Assembly: GCA_942159475.1 (NCBI GenBank)
Contig: OW804094.1
Span: forward strand, 47,860,966 to 47,924,965
Direction: 5' to 3'
Length of the DNA stretch: 64,000 bases
From: Sthenelais limicola
Taxonomy: Eukaryota > Annelida > Polychaeta > Phyllodocida > Sigalionidae
The position numbers were made by a program, and so were the translations under genes. The notes under the pieces are model-generated. The model had not been told where the DNA came from and did not search any database. It saw only the letters and a program-made list of their open reading frames with translations. Of the stretch, positions 39,763 to 50,800 are shown in pieces. The stretch's first letter is position 1. The number at the start of each line of letters is the position of its first letter.

Positions 39763-41775
39763 ATTATAGAGGGACCCTTCTTCTTACACAATATTGCTTA
39801 TTTCCTAACAATATTGATTTTCCTGCAGACCACCCACATATTAGTTGTGGCCGCATATTGTAAAGTATCGCATCGGTTTGGTAAAAGAACGTAGGCCTAC
39901 CCCATTATCATAAGAGCAATGATTAGAATTACTTTAATGATAAAATCCGCGTCACTATATTATAGGAAATGCTGTTTGAGTAAGGTGGTGTTTTGCTTAG
40001 TTTTGGAAGCTGCATTGAGTTCCAGCATCCCCAAGTGAATAATGGGCAGTGCTCAGTTTCATAAAAACGCGTCAAACACTGGGCCTAATGTGTCTTTTGG
40101 GATCTCAGCTATAGGATCGTATAATACATGTAGTGGGGACAAGTTTTCAGAAAATGGACAATTCGCCTTTACCAATCCTCTCAAATAACAGACAAAAATA
40201 AAGTTCAAAATTCAGTTCAACATAACCAAACAGCTTACTATAGAATCAACGCAATGCCAAATATACTCGAATTTACCTAGTATTGACCAAATTGCAGCCT
40301 AATTTAGCAAAATTTACTAAATGTGTTCAGCTGCCAATTGTATATTTTCTGAAAATCTGACCTGGTAGTAGAACCCATTATCCGCAGGGAAGTCAGTATA
40401 TTCTCATGAGAATGCGGATAACAACAAACCAATGCGCACGTGGCACTTTAGGGGGAAGATGTGTACCAGATTTTTGCTCCTCTGGTAGTCTTTCCATGTT
40501 AGAAATATATTATGTCTTATTCCTTGTGATTAGCATGGGAGGAAGGATTTTTGCAACTATCAAACAGACCGCTGTAAGCAAACATCTATAATGGCTTAAT
40601 CTTGTAACAAGCTTCCTTATCTACGTATTTAAAAGCCTGCATGGATTCACTCCTATCTTGGAGTAATACTTCCTCTTTCTTTACGCTCCTATAGACTGCT
40701 ACACATGTGTTTACGGTAACCAAACTCTGTCTTCCTAGCTTTATTGTAGGGGCCCTGGTGGATTTCTAATCTGAACTATTATCATAGAATTTAATTTCCT
40801 TGGCCAAAATAATATACTATAGTACGTTCCATTCGATCGATTTAAAAAGAGAAAACGATGAAAGATTACACAATAGTTTAGCTACGAATAAGCAGCCATG
40901 TTATTTGTAAATCGAAAAATAATTATCATCATTCGCGCATCCAAATCGCACCATCTGTGTTTTTCTTTTACTCTTCCAGGCATTTTAGATACCATCAGAC
41001 ATTTTTAGATAGGCCTACCATCAACATTTTTTTTACATTTTTTTATTTCTTTTTACCAGGACTAGATCACCGCAAATCATCATTCACACGCCTTCTTTAC
41101 CGTTTTATTTTCCTCAATGTCCATTTACTATACGATATTAGATCATAATCCTGCTTTACATTTTCTCCCTGATCTCCTGATCATCTATAGCAGACTTCTT
41201 CTTGATCATAATTTCTATATTACTATATACCTCCTCTGTAGCTGTTCTTCCTTAGATCTTCTACTATCCCTCCGTCTATCAGGTACGTGCTTTGATATAT
41301 GATTTATTTGGAAACTTGAGAAGATATAAAGAATATTCAACCTGTTTATATATCCAACAATTTAGAAATTAATATTACATTTTTTTGTGGAACATAATCT
41401 ATGGGAGGGAGGGCGGGGGCGCTCATGTTTTAGACTGTAGACGCCAAGTTCCGCAAGGTGGCGACACCATATAGACTTACGGGCAACCAGAGACCCAATG
41501 CTATTTGAAGCAACCCTTGTGTCGAAAATTTCTGGCAGTTTGATTAACTTTAAAAACCGTACTTTCTTTGATTTGATATTGAATATATATATTCATTATA
41601 TATCAACAAAATATGCCAATAAAAGTAGCTGGGAATATGGTCAAGAAAATGTGATGTGTAGTGGACAGAACCAGGTAGGCCAAAACAGATCTGCAATTCC
41701 TCAAGTATTTTGTGTGTATTCTTAAACATTGTCTCGTCCGGACCAAGTCAGGCTATATATACAGATGTCCTGATT

Positions 41776-41911
41776 CCCCTATATTGCGTGGAAGGGCGGG
41801 GAGAGAAGGAGGAGACATTGCAGCCACCCCAGGATTCGAACCCATACCATTCCCATGGCCCTGAGTGCAAAGCCATTGGTTTATAGAATAGGCCTACTCA
41901 GCTATCTCGAA
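41776..41911 (-). mobile_element. tRNA-derived SINE with A and B boxes
   Basis: On the minus strand TAGCTGAGTAGG (41893-41904) fits the pol III A box and GGGTTCGAATCC (41832-41843) fits the B box exactly, 49 nt apart. That spacing suits a tRNA head with a long variable arm. The downstream part CTGGGGTGGCTGCAAT recurs in the fragment at 23535-23650. The spacing and extended non-tRNA tail argue for a SINE and against a functional tRNA gene. Confidence 0.65.
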
Positions 41912-42944
41912 TCTCGAGCCAAAAAAGAGTCTAAGTAATGGAAAATACAAGTTGGTCCTCAAAATGCTAAATACTTGAAAACCATATCAGCTAGAAACAT
42001 AATATAGCATAATCATGATATATATGAAAGACAAATTCATTTCACGATTTAAATAAATACGATAAAAGAACTGTGTGTATATGTCATTTGGAAGAGAATT
42101 TTGTTGTCAATAATATTATATTGTATCATATATTTCAAAAAACTAATAGTATACTACAACAACGATTGTTTTTTAAAGAGGAGAAGGATCACCCAATTAT
42201 ATTGTTCTTGTCAAGGAGGGTAATTTTTTGCAACTACAATTTAATTTACAATTCAAATTAAAATTTGTAGTTCTATTTCCAAGCTTTTAGCTTATTTTTT
42301 TGCTTTTTAGAAATGTGTAACTCTATTTATAAATACTTGTTGCAATTCTGTTAATACAACTTGATCAGCATATCTTGTTTTAAGGATATTTGGTTTACAG
42401 GATTTGGACCCGGGGATTTGGACTAATGCGAGTTTTAAAATCGGAACAAATCACCCAGTAATTCCAGTTTTTTTTAGTAGTTGAACTGGTCACTAGGATT
42501 GCATGGATGAAGTGTCCCTCAAAAGCTGTTGAGGGACGTGTGATTGATTCATCGAGGAATCCAAAGAATACAACGGGAGGCCGGATAAGAATTCTATTTT
42601 TCTTAGCTGGCCCTTTATGGGCTAAAATTCATATCGAATTTCATCAGCGTTGAGGAAGGATGTATCAGAGGGCGGTGGGTTGGGAAAAACTATTCTCAGA
42701 ATAGCCTGATATTAAGGTTACAAAATGTTTCATTATTTCTAACATAGATTTAATTTTTGTTCTTAAATATCACTACAAACCTAAGTTGAAGCAAGTTATT
42801 CGGTACATTGATAAAAGTGTGTACAGACCTATATAATTTATCCATATGTAGCATACAGTTTGTTTACATAAGCCTGCTGAGATAAAAGAAAAAACCCTCC
42901 ACCTACGCCGTGCTTGAGTCATAACCACATAACCACTTCTTCAA

Positions 42945-43075
42945 AGAGAGAGAGAGTCGAGATAGCCCAAAGAGAGAGAAAGTCGAGATAGCCCACCGTA
43001 AAGTTGAGATAGCCCACCGTAAAGTCGAGATAGCCCACCGTAAAGTCGAGATAGCCCACCGTAAAGTCGAGAAAA
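42945..43075. repeat. 21-bp minisatellite
   Basis: About five to six copies of AAAGTCGAGATAGCCCACCG+T. The unit is a multiple of three and lacks stops, so overlapping minus-strand frames look like 7-aa repeat proteins. They are artefacts. The array runs into an A-rich (AAATAA)n stretch at 43075-43215. Confidence 0.9.
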
Positions 43076-43220
43076 ATAAATAAAAAATAAATAAAAAGTT
43101 AAAAAAAAAAAAAAAAAGTAAAAAAAATAAATAAAAAATGAATGAAAAGAAAAAAGAAATAAATAAAAAAGAAATAAATAAAAAAGAAATAAATAAAAAA
43201 GAAATAAATAAAAAACCCAA

Positions 43221-43545
43221 AATCTTAAAAAACCCACTGGCTCACCTGTGGCGGTGACGCACAACAATAATACACAAAGAGTACAGATTCACAATCACTG
43301 CATGGCTATGCAAAGTCCCCTTTTGAGGAAAAAAATAATAAATAAAAAAGAAATAAAAAAGAAAATTTTAAAAAACCCACTGGCTCACCTGTGGCGGTGA
43401 CGCACAATAATAATAATACACAAAGAGTACAGATTCACAATTACTGGCTATGCAAAGTCCCCTTTAGAATCAGTCAGTCATTCTGACAATGAGTCACTGG
43501 CTATGCAAAGTCCCCTTTAGAATCAGTCAGTCATTCTGACTATGA
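43221..43545. repeat. About 100-bp and 50-bp local duplications
   Basis: The segment from AAAAAACCCACTGGCTCACC to CTATGCAAAGTCCCCTTT occurs at about 43227-43323 and again at about 43370-43464. The last part, with GAATCAGTCAGTCATTCTGA, is then repeated once more at about 43495-43540. These are non-coding tandem duplications at the edge of the Penelope-like relic. Confidence 0.85.
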
Positions 43546-43639
43546 GGTTCTCTCTCTCTCTTGATCATCAGATAAGCTGGTCACTTTTGCAAACACCATA
43601 TTATGTAACCAGAAGTGTGCTTCTTCTTACTGGTATGTT

Positions 43640-44660
43640 GGTGTGAAAGTTAGTGCTGATTCCGTGAATTAGATATGGGAGATGTGCCACCTGATATTCC
43701 TGTTCTCACCTTCCTGCTGAATAGGATGGTTGACATAATGGTACGCAAACCATTATTCTTCTTGTTTTTTACAAAAAAATGAGAAGAAAAAATGGTGTTG
43801 ATCTCGGCAAGAAATTGGTCTAGTTCATCCTGGGTGCAGCGGAAAATGGCAAATATATCATCGATGTTTCGTCTCCATAAGGAGGGGCTGATCGAGGTCC
43901 TTGATAATAGCTCACTTTCTATGCTCTGCATAAGGATATTGGCGTAGCTTGGGACCATTTTTGTACCAATGGCTGTTCCTTGTATCTGTAGGAATTGTTG
44001 GTTATTAAACATCAATGGTGTTGGTTGTTTGTAACATTTGTATCAATTTAGTGACGATCCGTGCGTCGATCAGGGTATTGGGGCGGCCAAAGAGAGTGTT
44101 TTCTACTGATACAAGCGCCTTCGGCACTTGAGAGAAAGAGAAAGGGAGAGAGAAGAGAGAGGGAGAGAGAGTGGGAAGACAGTCTAAATCCCTCTGTGTA
44201 CAGTGGCAAACCTCTTACATGAATCCTTGCAATTCAGTATATTGAACATTGTCCGTGCTATATTAGCCCTCCCTTCCTTATACATGATGACCAGCCCTCC
44301 CTTTTAGAGTGGTGCGCTCTCTCGCCCCTCTCGCCGCTCGACGGAAACACCCGAAGTAAACCGAAGAAAATAACCCTGGTGCCCTGCCTTTTTACTGGGT
44401 CCGGGCCTCGCTATAACTCCGGCAGTGTTGACACTCAAGCTCTCGCGACCTCTCACTTGCTGCGATAATGTACGTGCACAATCTCTGGCTGGGTATAGCG
44501 TTTTCTATATGTTCTAACAATGCTGTCTTGATGTGGGATCGATGTATAGAGTGCTGTGACGTCTATAGTAGCCATTATGTCGTCATGTCGCCCATGTTCT
44601 TGTAGGGTCTCTATGAAGTGGCGGGTATCCTTGATGTATGAAGGAATTTTCTTTACTAGT
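43640..44660 (-). pseudogene. Penelope-like retroelement reverse transcriptase, decayed
   Basis: On the minus strand, 44660 to about 44440 encodes SYIKDTRHFIETLQEHG, then the motif-A-type DVTALYTSIPHQDSIV. A non-homologous stretch follows at about 44110-44430. Then come LFGRPNTLIDARIVTKLI and, in another frame, QFLQIQGTAIGTKMVPSYAN and the catalytic WRRNIDDIF, ending near 43650. The order DvtxLYtsiPh, QixGTAmGtkxaPsyAN and IDDif is typical of Penelope-like elements. Frameshifts, stop codons and an internal insertion make it non-functional. I see no GIY-YIG endonuclease part. Confidence 0.8.
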
Positions 44661-44668
44661 GGTCAGTT

Positions 44669-45605
44669 TAACAAACACTGTGATTAGGTGTCATTTTTCC
44701 ATAGACTTCAATGCTTATTCAATGCTTATGTAGTCAGGAACGATCCCTGAACGTTTCATGAAATATTCACCGACCAATCTTTTTTCCATTGAACACCCGC
44801 GTATACCTTTAAAACAACTTTATAAGATGACTAGGGAATCCGGGAAAACCCGTGTTGTATCACAGAAGGATTATATTCTTTTTCCACGGAATTATTGTTA
44901 CTGTAAATATAAATATTGGAAATAAAATTACATGTGTACATATCTAGCCCTGCATGGTGCATACCAGCAGGCTAGAAATGTCTGTCATGACTCCATATGT
45001 AGTAACAGTTGAAATGGTTGATGTTTATTATTGTTATGACAATAAAAAATAGCTGATTTTTTACATTTTCATAATAATGAATGGTAATGTTTTACATAGT
45101 TATCACAATTCGAATGGCTGATGATTACATTGGTATAAGAAACATTGTTATAACAATACAAATGGCTGATCCATTGGGTGGGCATGTCTGAGTGAGCAAC
45201 TTACTAAACTGGAGCTCTTCATCTTCTTCAGTAACCTAGTCCACAGCTTCACATTCACCTCACCAGATGGCAGGGTGTAGCCTGTAACCACTCACACACA
45301 TACCAACTCCATTCACTGTCATAGCCACTCCAAGGGACTGACTACTCATATTTCAACAAACATGGGGAAAACCTCTTAAACCATACACATTTCTACCATT
45401 TAAGTTATTGTCATCCCAAGAGGGAAGCTGTTTAATTGTCATGTTTCTATATCAAAATGGTAAAAACATCGATCAACAAATATCAGTTTAAGTTAAATCT
45501 TTTAGCAAATTAATCACGGTCAGACCATGTTGGGCACTGCATGGGAGTAGCATGCCATAGGGTAATGGGTTAAGTGAATAAAATAACAAACACTGTGATT
45601 AGGTG
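44669..45605. mobile_element. Possible 0.9-kb retro-insertion flanked by 22-bp direct repeats
   Basis: TAACAAACACTGTGATTAGGTG occurs at 44669-44690 and again at 45584-45605. The enclosed 893 bp end in GAATAAAA just before the right repeat, as a short-tailed retro-insertion would. The interior has no coding capacity but several loose copies of an ACAATACAAATGGCTGAT-like motif near 45030-45180. It may instead be an older duplication. Confidence 0.4.
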
Positions 45606-45643
45606 CCACGGATCATTAGAACAAGTGATACCATTGCAAAGAG

Positions 45644-46998
45644 TCATATTTTATTGGCAGGAAAGGACATCACAACCCGAAAATCACTGTATCCATCTCC
45701 AAACTGAGTAATGAGACCTCTTTCCAAACCATGACCCCATTGTTCATGATACAGCCTCAGGAGAACTGGTGAATACTTGTCTGATGTTCCAACCCAACTC
45801 TTTTCTATCTGGTTTTCATAATCAATGCATTGAAGCTGGCCATCTAAGGAAAACCTTCAAGTATACAAGGAAAAATGTCATGGATTATGTTAAACTATCC
45901 TTTATAATAAACAATTGGCAGCTGTTCTATACCAGTTTGGTCTGCATAGGTCTATGTGTGCGCACTATGTAAATATTTTTTTTGTTTTCTTGAAAGTACA
46001 AAAGTAGGTTTTGTGTAAACACTTGTTTAAACACCTTTATTTTATTACATTTCAGGCCAAAGAAATTACAGTTATACAAACATGTGTGTCAGCCATTTGT
46101 ATTACTATACTTTCTTTGGCCTGAAATGTAAATGTAAATAAAAATAAAAAAGAATTATCAAAAAGGATCTTGTTTAAAATGTAGAAGAATTACTCAAATA
46201 AAACTTAATTACCTTAATACACCATTTAGAAGGAAGGTCCCAGCTGGTAACTTTCCTCTAGGTCCATCCTTTTCTTGCTTACTAACAAGGCCCCATGAAG
46301 CAAACTTAGTAGGACTATTTACAAATGCAGCATATTCATAAAAAGATGTCATTACTATTCTCTGTGTTGTATTGGGAGCATTGCGATAGGGGGTGAATCT
46401 GTATTCAGGGTTGTCATGAACAATAAAAGGTGCCTCTCTCACTGGGGTCATGTCAAAACCATATGACTCAAAGAAGGCTATCATTTGGTTCGTTTGTTTC
46501 CTCACATCTCTGCACTTGTCAAAGACAGCATTGTGGTGTATTTCATTGCTTTCGAGTGCAAACCCTCTGTTATGTTCCTTCATAACCAATGTGCGCACAA
46601 AATGGAAGGATTTAGAAACATCCTCACAATCCTGAGTCCATGCTTTACCAGCAAGGATGAATGCTACCACCAAAACCGAAAGATACCTGTTTTAAAATAG
46701 CAGAAAGACATAAGGGCAATGATAATTTAACTGTAAAGGGCCCAGTCCACTAAAGTTATTCTCATGCACTTTTGCACCGCAGAAGACTCTTTTCCACTTA
46801 ATTATGTGAGAATCGGCTTAGTGGACTAGGCCCTTTAATCTACAAATGAATACATTTTGATTTACATGTATTCCCGGAAACTGCTATGATGTAAATACCA
46901 TAATATGTCGGCTTTTACACATCTTAATTATCTGTATTCTTCAATTTAACAGTATTGATGGTGCAAGAATTTGAAACTCCACTGACAATGTACTTACA
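45644..46998 (-). CDS. Small secreted protein of unknown family, copy 1
   Basis: Three minus-strand exons: a leader ending at 46998 with AT before gtaagt, 46213-46686, and 45644-45854. The start codon is split by the first intron (AT|G). Joining gives 228 aa starting MYLSVLVVAFILAG, a clear signal peptide, probably cut near AWT|QD. The mature part has Cys at 21, 59 and 168, an N-glycosylation site N-T-T at 106, a conserved F-I-V-H-D-N-P-E-Y-R-F-T-P-Y block at about 88-101, and the C-terminal end S-F-P-A-N-K-I. Intron 2 is in phase 2 (LR codon). I do not recognise the family. Ependymin-like proteins were considered but the pattern does not fit. It is about 83% identical to copy 2 (52985-54030). 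The coding AATAAA just before the stop (45650-45655) is the only polyadenylation hexamer nearby. Confidence 0.8.
46047..46129. repeat. Intronic 19-bp perfect hairpin
   Basis: ACATTTCAGGCCAAAGAAA at 46047-46065 is exactly inverted at 46111-46129, with a 45-nt loop. It lies in intron 2 of secreted-protein copy 1, so it would be transcribed as a stem-loop. It may be a foldback repeat. Confidence 0.85.
46734..46837. repeat. Short foldback (hairpin) element, copy 2
   Basis: The arms TAAAGGGCCCAGTCCACTAA (46734-46753) and TTAGTGGACTAGGCCCTTTA (46818-46837) are inverted repeats with one mismatch. The loop has GAAGACTCTTTTCCACTTAA, as in the copy at 11174-11270. It sits in intron 1 of secreted-protein copy 1. 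Confidence 0.8.
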
Positions 46999-47045
46999 TC
47001 TTCTCTTCTTGCTGTAGACTGAAGATGCAAGATTGCTAGACAGTG

Positions 47046-47053
47046 TATTTATA
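47046..47053 (-). promoter_or_regulatory. TATA box of secreted-protein copy 1
   Basis: TATAAATA on the minus strand, about 48-55 nt before the end of the leader exon. Transcription would start near 47020 and the leader would be short. The same element and surrounding sequence recur before copy 2. Confidence 0.7.
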
Positions 47054-47829
47054 CAAATATTTACTGAGTCTCATTATTTGGTTACGCCCTGATTCTTTGG
47101 TATCAGTGTATAGATTTTGTAAGTGTTCCTACAAACCATTCCACACCAAATTGGCAGAGAACAATGACAATACACAGGCAGGAGATTCTCACAACTACAT
47201 TGAAGTACTCATGCCATCTAACACAATTATTGCAATGAACATGACAAATGGTTTCCACTCTCAGTTAAGAGTTCTTTCATATGAGTGAATTTCCAATCAT
47301 TGTAGAGTTCTGTATTGATCCATATCATACATAGCAATAACAGTCATCTTAGACAAATTGCTTGCATTTTAAGGGGTAAAAGACGTAGGAAGCTTTGACA
47401 GGAATATACCCATGAGTCAACAGAACAAAAATAAAATTACGACCTTATTTAGCATTGAAAAATTATGGCTATACTCTACCTTCCAAATGAGCTTTTTTCT
47501 GAGAATTTGTTTGAGCTGGCTAGTTAGTAAGATTTCTATAGTTCCTCTATTAGCAATATAATATTAACTTAATAATGAGGCCTACTCTCCTGAAAATAAA
47601 ATAGTAGATTCTTCAGTCATATCTTTCTCATTTTCATTAGTGCCACAGATAGATAAGGAGAAAACTTTTAGGAAAGTGAACAAGACCAAGAACATCAGTA
47701 TTAAATATATACCCAGCATATATTAAAGCCATGTCTCTTGGCATTCTCTTTACAAATGCTTCAATAGCGTGAACCTGTCCCTGTCAAACAGTGTTGTACC
47801 AAAGAGTTTCAAACAAGATAGATTCACAT

Positions 47830-50800
47830 CCTTGTTCAATAAAGCTGGTGCTAGATCTACATCTATTGTCCACTCATCTCTTGTATATCCTTCCATTCAT
47901 AAATCATAGATAAAGTACTACATTTGCAAATTACAGATCACTTCGAATCCAAAAAGCTTTTCTATGAAAAAAGTAGGGATTTTGAATTAGACAGTATCAA
48001 AAGATACAAGGCCAGGGGAGCTCTTATGAGGTCAAAAGCCAACTGGCTCGTAAATGGGTAAAGGGCCTCAAAATACTTTCTCAACTTAGAAAAATGGAAC
48101 GCAGAGAAAAAGGTAATAAAAACATTAATCCACAATAATGTTACGGTCTCAGAACCGAAAGAAATACTAGGTATAGGAATGAATTTTTATAAAGCCCTAT
48201 ATTCTAAGAAGGAACTGAGTCACCCTGACACACATAACTTCATTGAGTACGATGAGGGTAAGAAATTAAGCGATCAAGAGAAAACCTTTTTAGAGAGAAA
48301 TATCTCTGAACATGAAGTTGTTTCTGCACTAAAGAGTACAAAGTCTGGCAAATCCCCAGGCACGGATGGGCTGGGTGTAGCATTCTATAAGGCATGTTGG
48401 ACTGAGATCAAAGATCTCTTTATGGAAATGTTAAATGAGTGTATTGACAACGAAGAAATGTCTAGAGACCAATCCAGAGGAATAGTAAATGTTATACCCA
48501 AGAAAGGGGTGGACTCCAGGTACATCGCTAACTGGAGACCCATAACATTACTCAACTCGGATTACAAACTAATATCTAAAGTAATAGCTAATAGATTGAA
48601 TACCTTTCTTCCAAATTTAATCGACCAAGACCAACATGGTTTCGTTAAGAATAGGTACATAGGTGACGCAGTGAGACGAATTGATGACACAATCTGGTGG
48701 CTGCAGGAGAATAACCAAGAGGGATTTGTTTTGTCTCTCGATTTTTCTGAAGCCTACGATAGTATTGATTGGGATTTTCTGCTCCGTTGCTTAGAATCAT
48801 ATAATATTAGCGAATATATCATCAAGTGGGTCAAAACCCTACTCTATAACTCCAAAGCATGCTTCAGCAATAATGGCTCAATCTCGACATGGTTCGAGAT
48901 CAATAGGGGGATGAAACAGGGGGACCCCCTTTCATCTACCCTATTTACCCTAGTCATAGAAAAATTGGCCGAAAAGATTAGATTAAATGACGATATCGAA
49001 GGAATTAATATTGGTACCCATCTCAGCAAGCTTGTACAGTTTGCCAATGACATAACACTCATATTAAAAAACGAAAACGCCTTGATAAAAGCCTCAGGCC
49101 TTAACCTAAACATCAGAAAAACTAAGGGTTTTAATATAGGTAACATCAACTGCTTAAATGACGAGATTAGAGAGATTAATTGGGTCCAGGAAATGAAAAT
49201 TTTAGGCATTGTCCTAACATACCCTTGTGAGCACCTCAAAATGGTGGAAAAAAATTGTAAATACTTATCGGATGAAATCAAAGAGGTAGCCAATACATGG
49301 GGCAACAGAAGCCTTACAATCAAAGGTAAAATTGTTATTTGCAACACATTGCTCTTGTCTAAAATACAATATGTACTATCTTGTATCACAATTATGTAAA
49401 GAAACGGTCAAAATCTTTGAAGGTACAATTCTTAATTATATCTGGAACAACGGATCCAACAAAATCGGTACCAAATGGCTCAATCAAACCATCGACAGAG
49501 GTGGCCTGGGCCTGAGATCCTTATCTGACATAATTAAAGTCAACAGATTAAGATGGGTACAAAGAGCGCTTGTAGCGCCCAACGATAAATGGTCTGATGT
49601 GTTAAGAACGATTGAGAATAGATCCATCGACGATATATTTCTGTCGAGGGAAAAAACTAGTAAACTCTACAATGAATTTTATCAAGAAATGTTTGAGGTT
49701 TGGGCTGAAGTCTATTATAAACACGGCCCTGAATCCTCAGCGGAGGTTCTCAAAGAAAGAATTTGGAGAAACTCACATATTAAATGTAATAAGAAAACTA
49801 TCAATTTCAGCAGTTGGAAAGATGCTAACATCATCCAGGTCAAAGATGTATATGACAACAATGTAAAATTTATGTCGCATGACCAACTAGAACAAAGATA
49901 CGGTATTGATGTTCATTTTTATGATAGAATACAGGTAATGCATGCCATTCCAAACAAGTGGAAAAGAATGATAAATCCTTTAGAACTAAATGTTGTTGCC
50001 GAAGAAGTAATGGTGAAAATCGGCGCCACTAGAGTCAATATATTAAAATCCAACGCGAAAATATTATATGATATGTTTATTTTGGGCACCAAAATTGATA
50101 TACCCAAGCTGGCTAAGTGGTCAGAAATACTCAATGTAAATGATCATCTAGACGAAGAGGAAACTTGGAAACATATCTTCCAATTACCCTATAAAATTAC
50201 CATAGATGTGAGGCTGCAAGCCTTACAATATAAGATTCTTCATCGTAACATTTGCTGTAACGTTAAACTTAAACATATGTCCAACAAATTGTATAACGAT
50301 TGTGACTACTGTGGCAGACGTGACAATATAATGCACTTCTTAATAAGATGTAACAAGGTAGAAGTCTTTTGGAACGACATCAAGGATTGGATTTCCAATC
50401 TAATTGGTTTTAGTACAATGATAAGACAACCTTTCACCCCTCAACAGATCTTCTTCGATCTAAGAGGTAAAGGAGTTAAAACTCAACAAATCAACTTCAT
50501 CATTCTAGCAGGGAAATCTTACATCCACCGCCAAAGGCTCTTCGGAGCTAATCACATTGAATATGTACAATTCTTACCAGAGCTAAAAAAGAGGCTAGGT
50601 AGTCTAAAGATCGCAGCAGAATATAATAATACAGCCAAAAAGCTGTTCAAGCCTTGGAAATTCATATACCAACAATTGTAAAATAAACCCCCAAGGTACA
50701 GAATCATACTGCCAGTGATACGTACACTAAAAGAAGAAAACGCGAAAACTATGAAAAAAATAACAAAAGAAGAAAATTCTTCAGAAAACCAAGGTCCACT

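Larger units (their letters stand above)
22398..41775. other. Long gene-free stretch with sparse small repeats
   Basis: About 19 kb in which I find no convincing exon, despite reading all frames for known domains. It holds SINE fragments (about 23535-23650, possibly 28335-28370 and 30170-30240), an 88-bp duplicated segment (24107-24194 and 26256-26343), small tandem repeats and homopolymer runs listed separately. Much of 28-37 kb looks non-repetitive with moderate GC, which would suit regulatory DNA, but nothing specific is proven. Confidence 0.5.

Noticed and set aside
39341..39763. Pro/Ser/Thr-rich open frame
   Set aside because: It is driven by a pyrimidine-rich tract and C14 run. No domain, signal peptide or splice structure is seen.
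41776..41911. Functional tRNA gene on the minus strand
   Set aside because: The A and B boxes are good, but the acceptor stem does not close and the sequence continues into a tail shared with another copy, so it is a SINE.
42945..43075. Regular 21-bp repeats considered as a CRISPR-like array
   Set aside because: Units are head to tail without unique spacers, and the genome is eukaryotic.
42903..43267. Minus-strand frames with STLRWAI/SRLYGGL repeats
   Set aside because: A 21-bp minisatellite plus an A-rich tract stays open in several frames. There is no start context, splice support or domain.
45644..46998. Assignment of the secreted proteins to the ependymin family
   Set aside because: Size and secretion fit, but the cysteine pattern and conserved motifs do not, so no family is claimed.
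48844..49389. Minus-strand 181-aa open frame
   Set aside because: It is the antisense shadow of the LINE reverse transcriptase.
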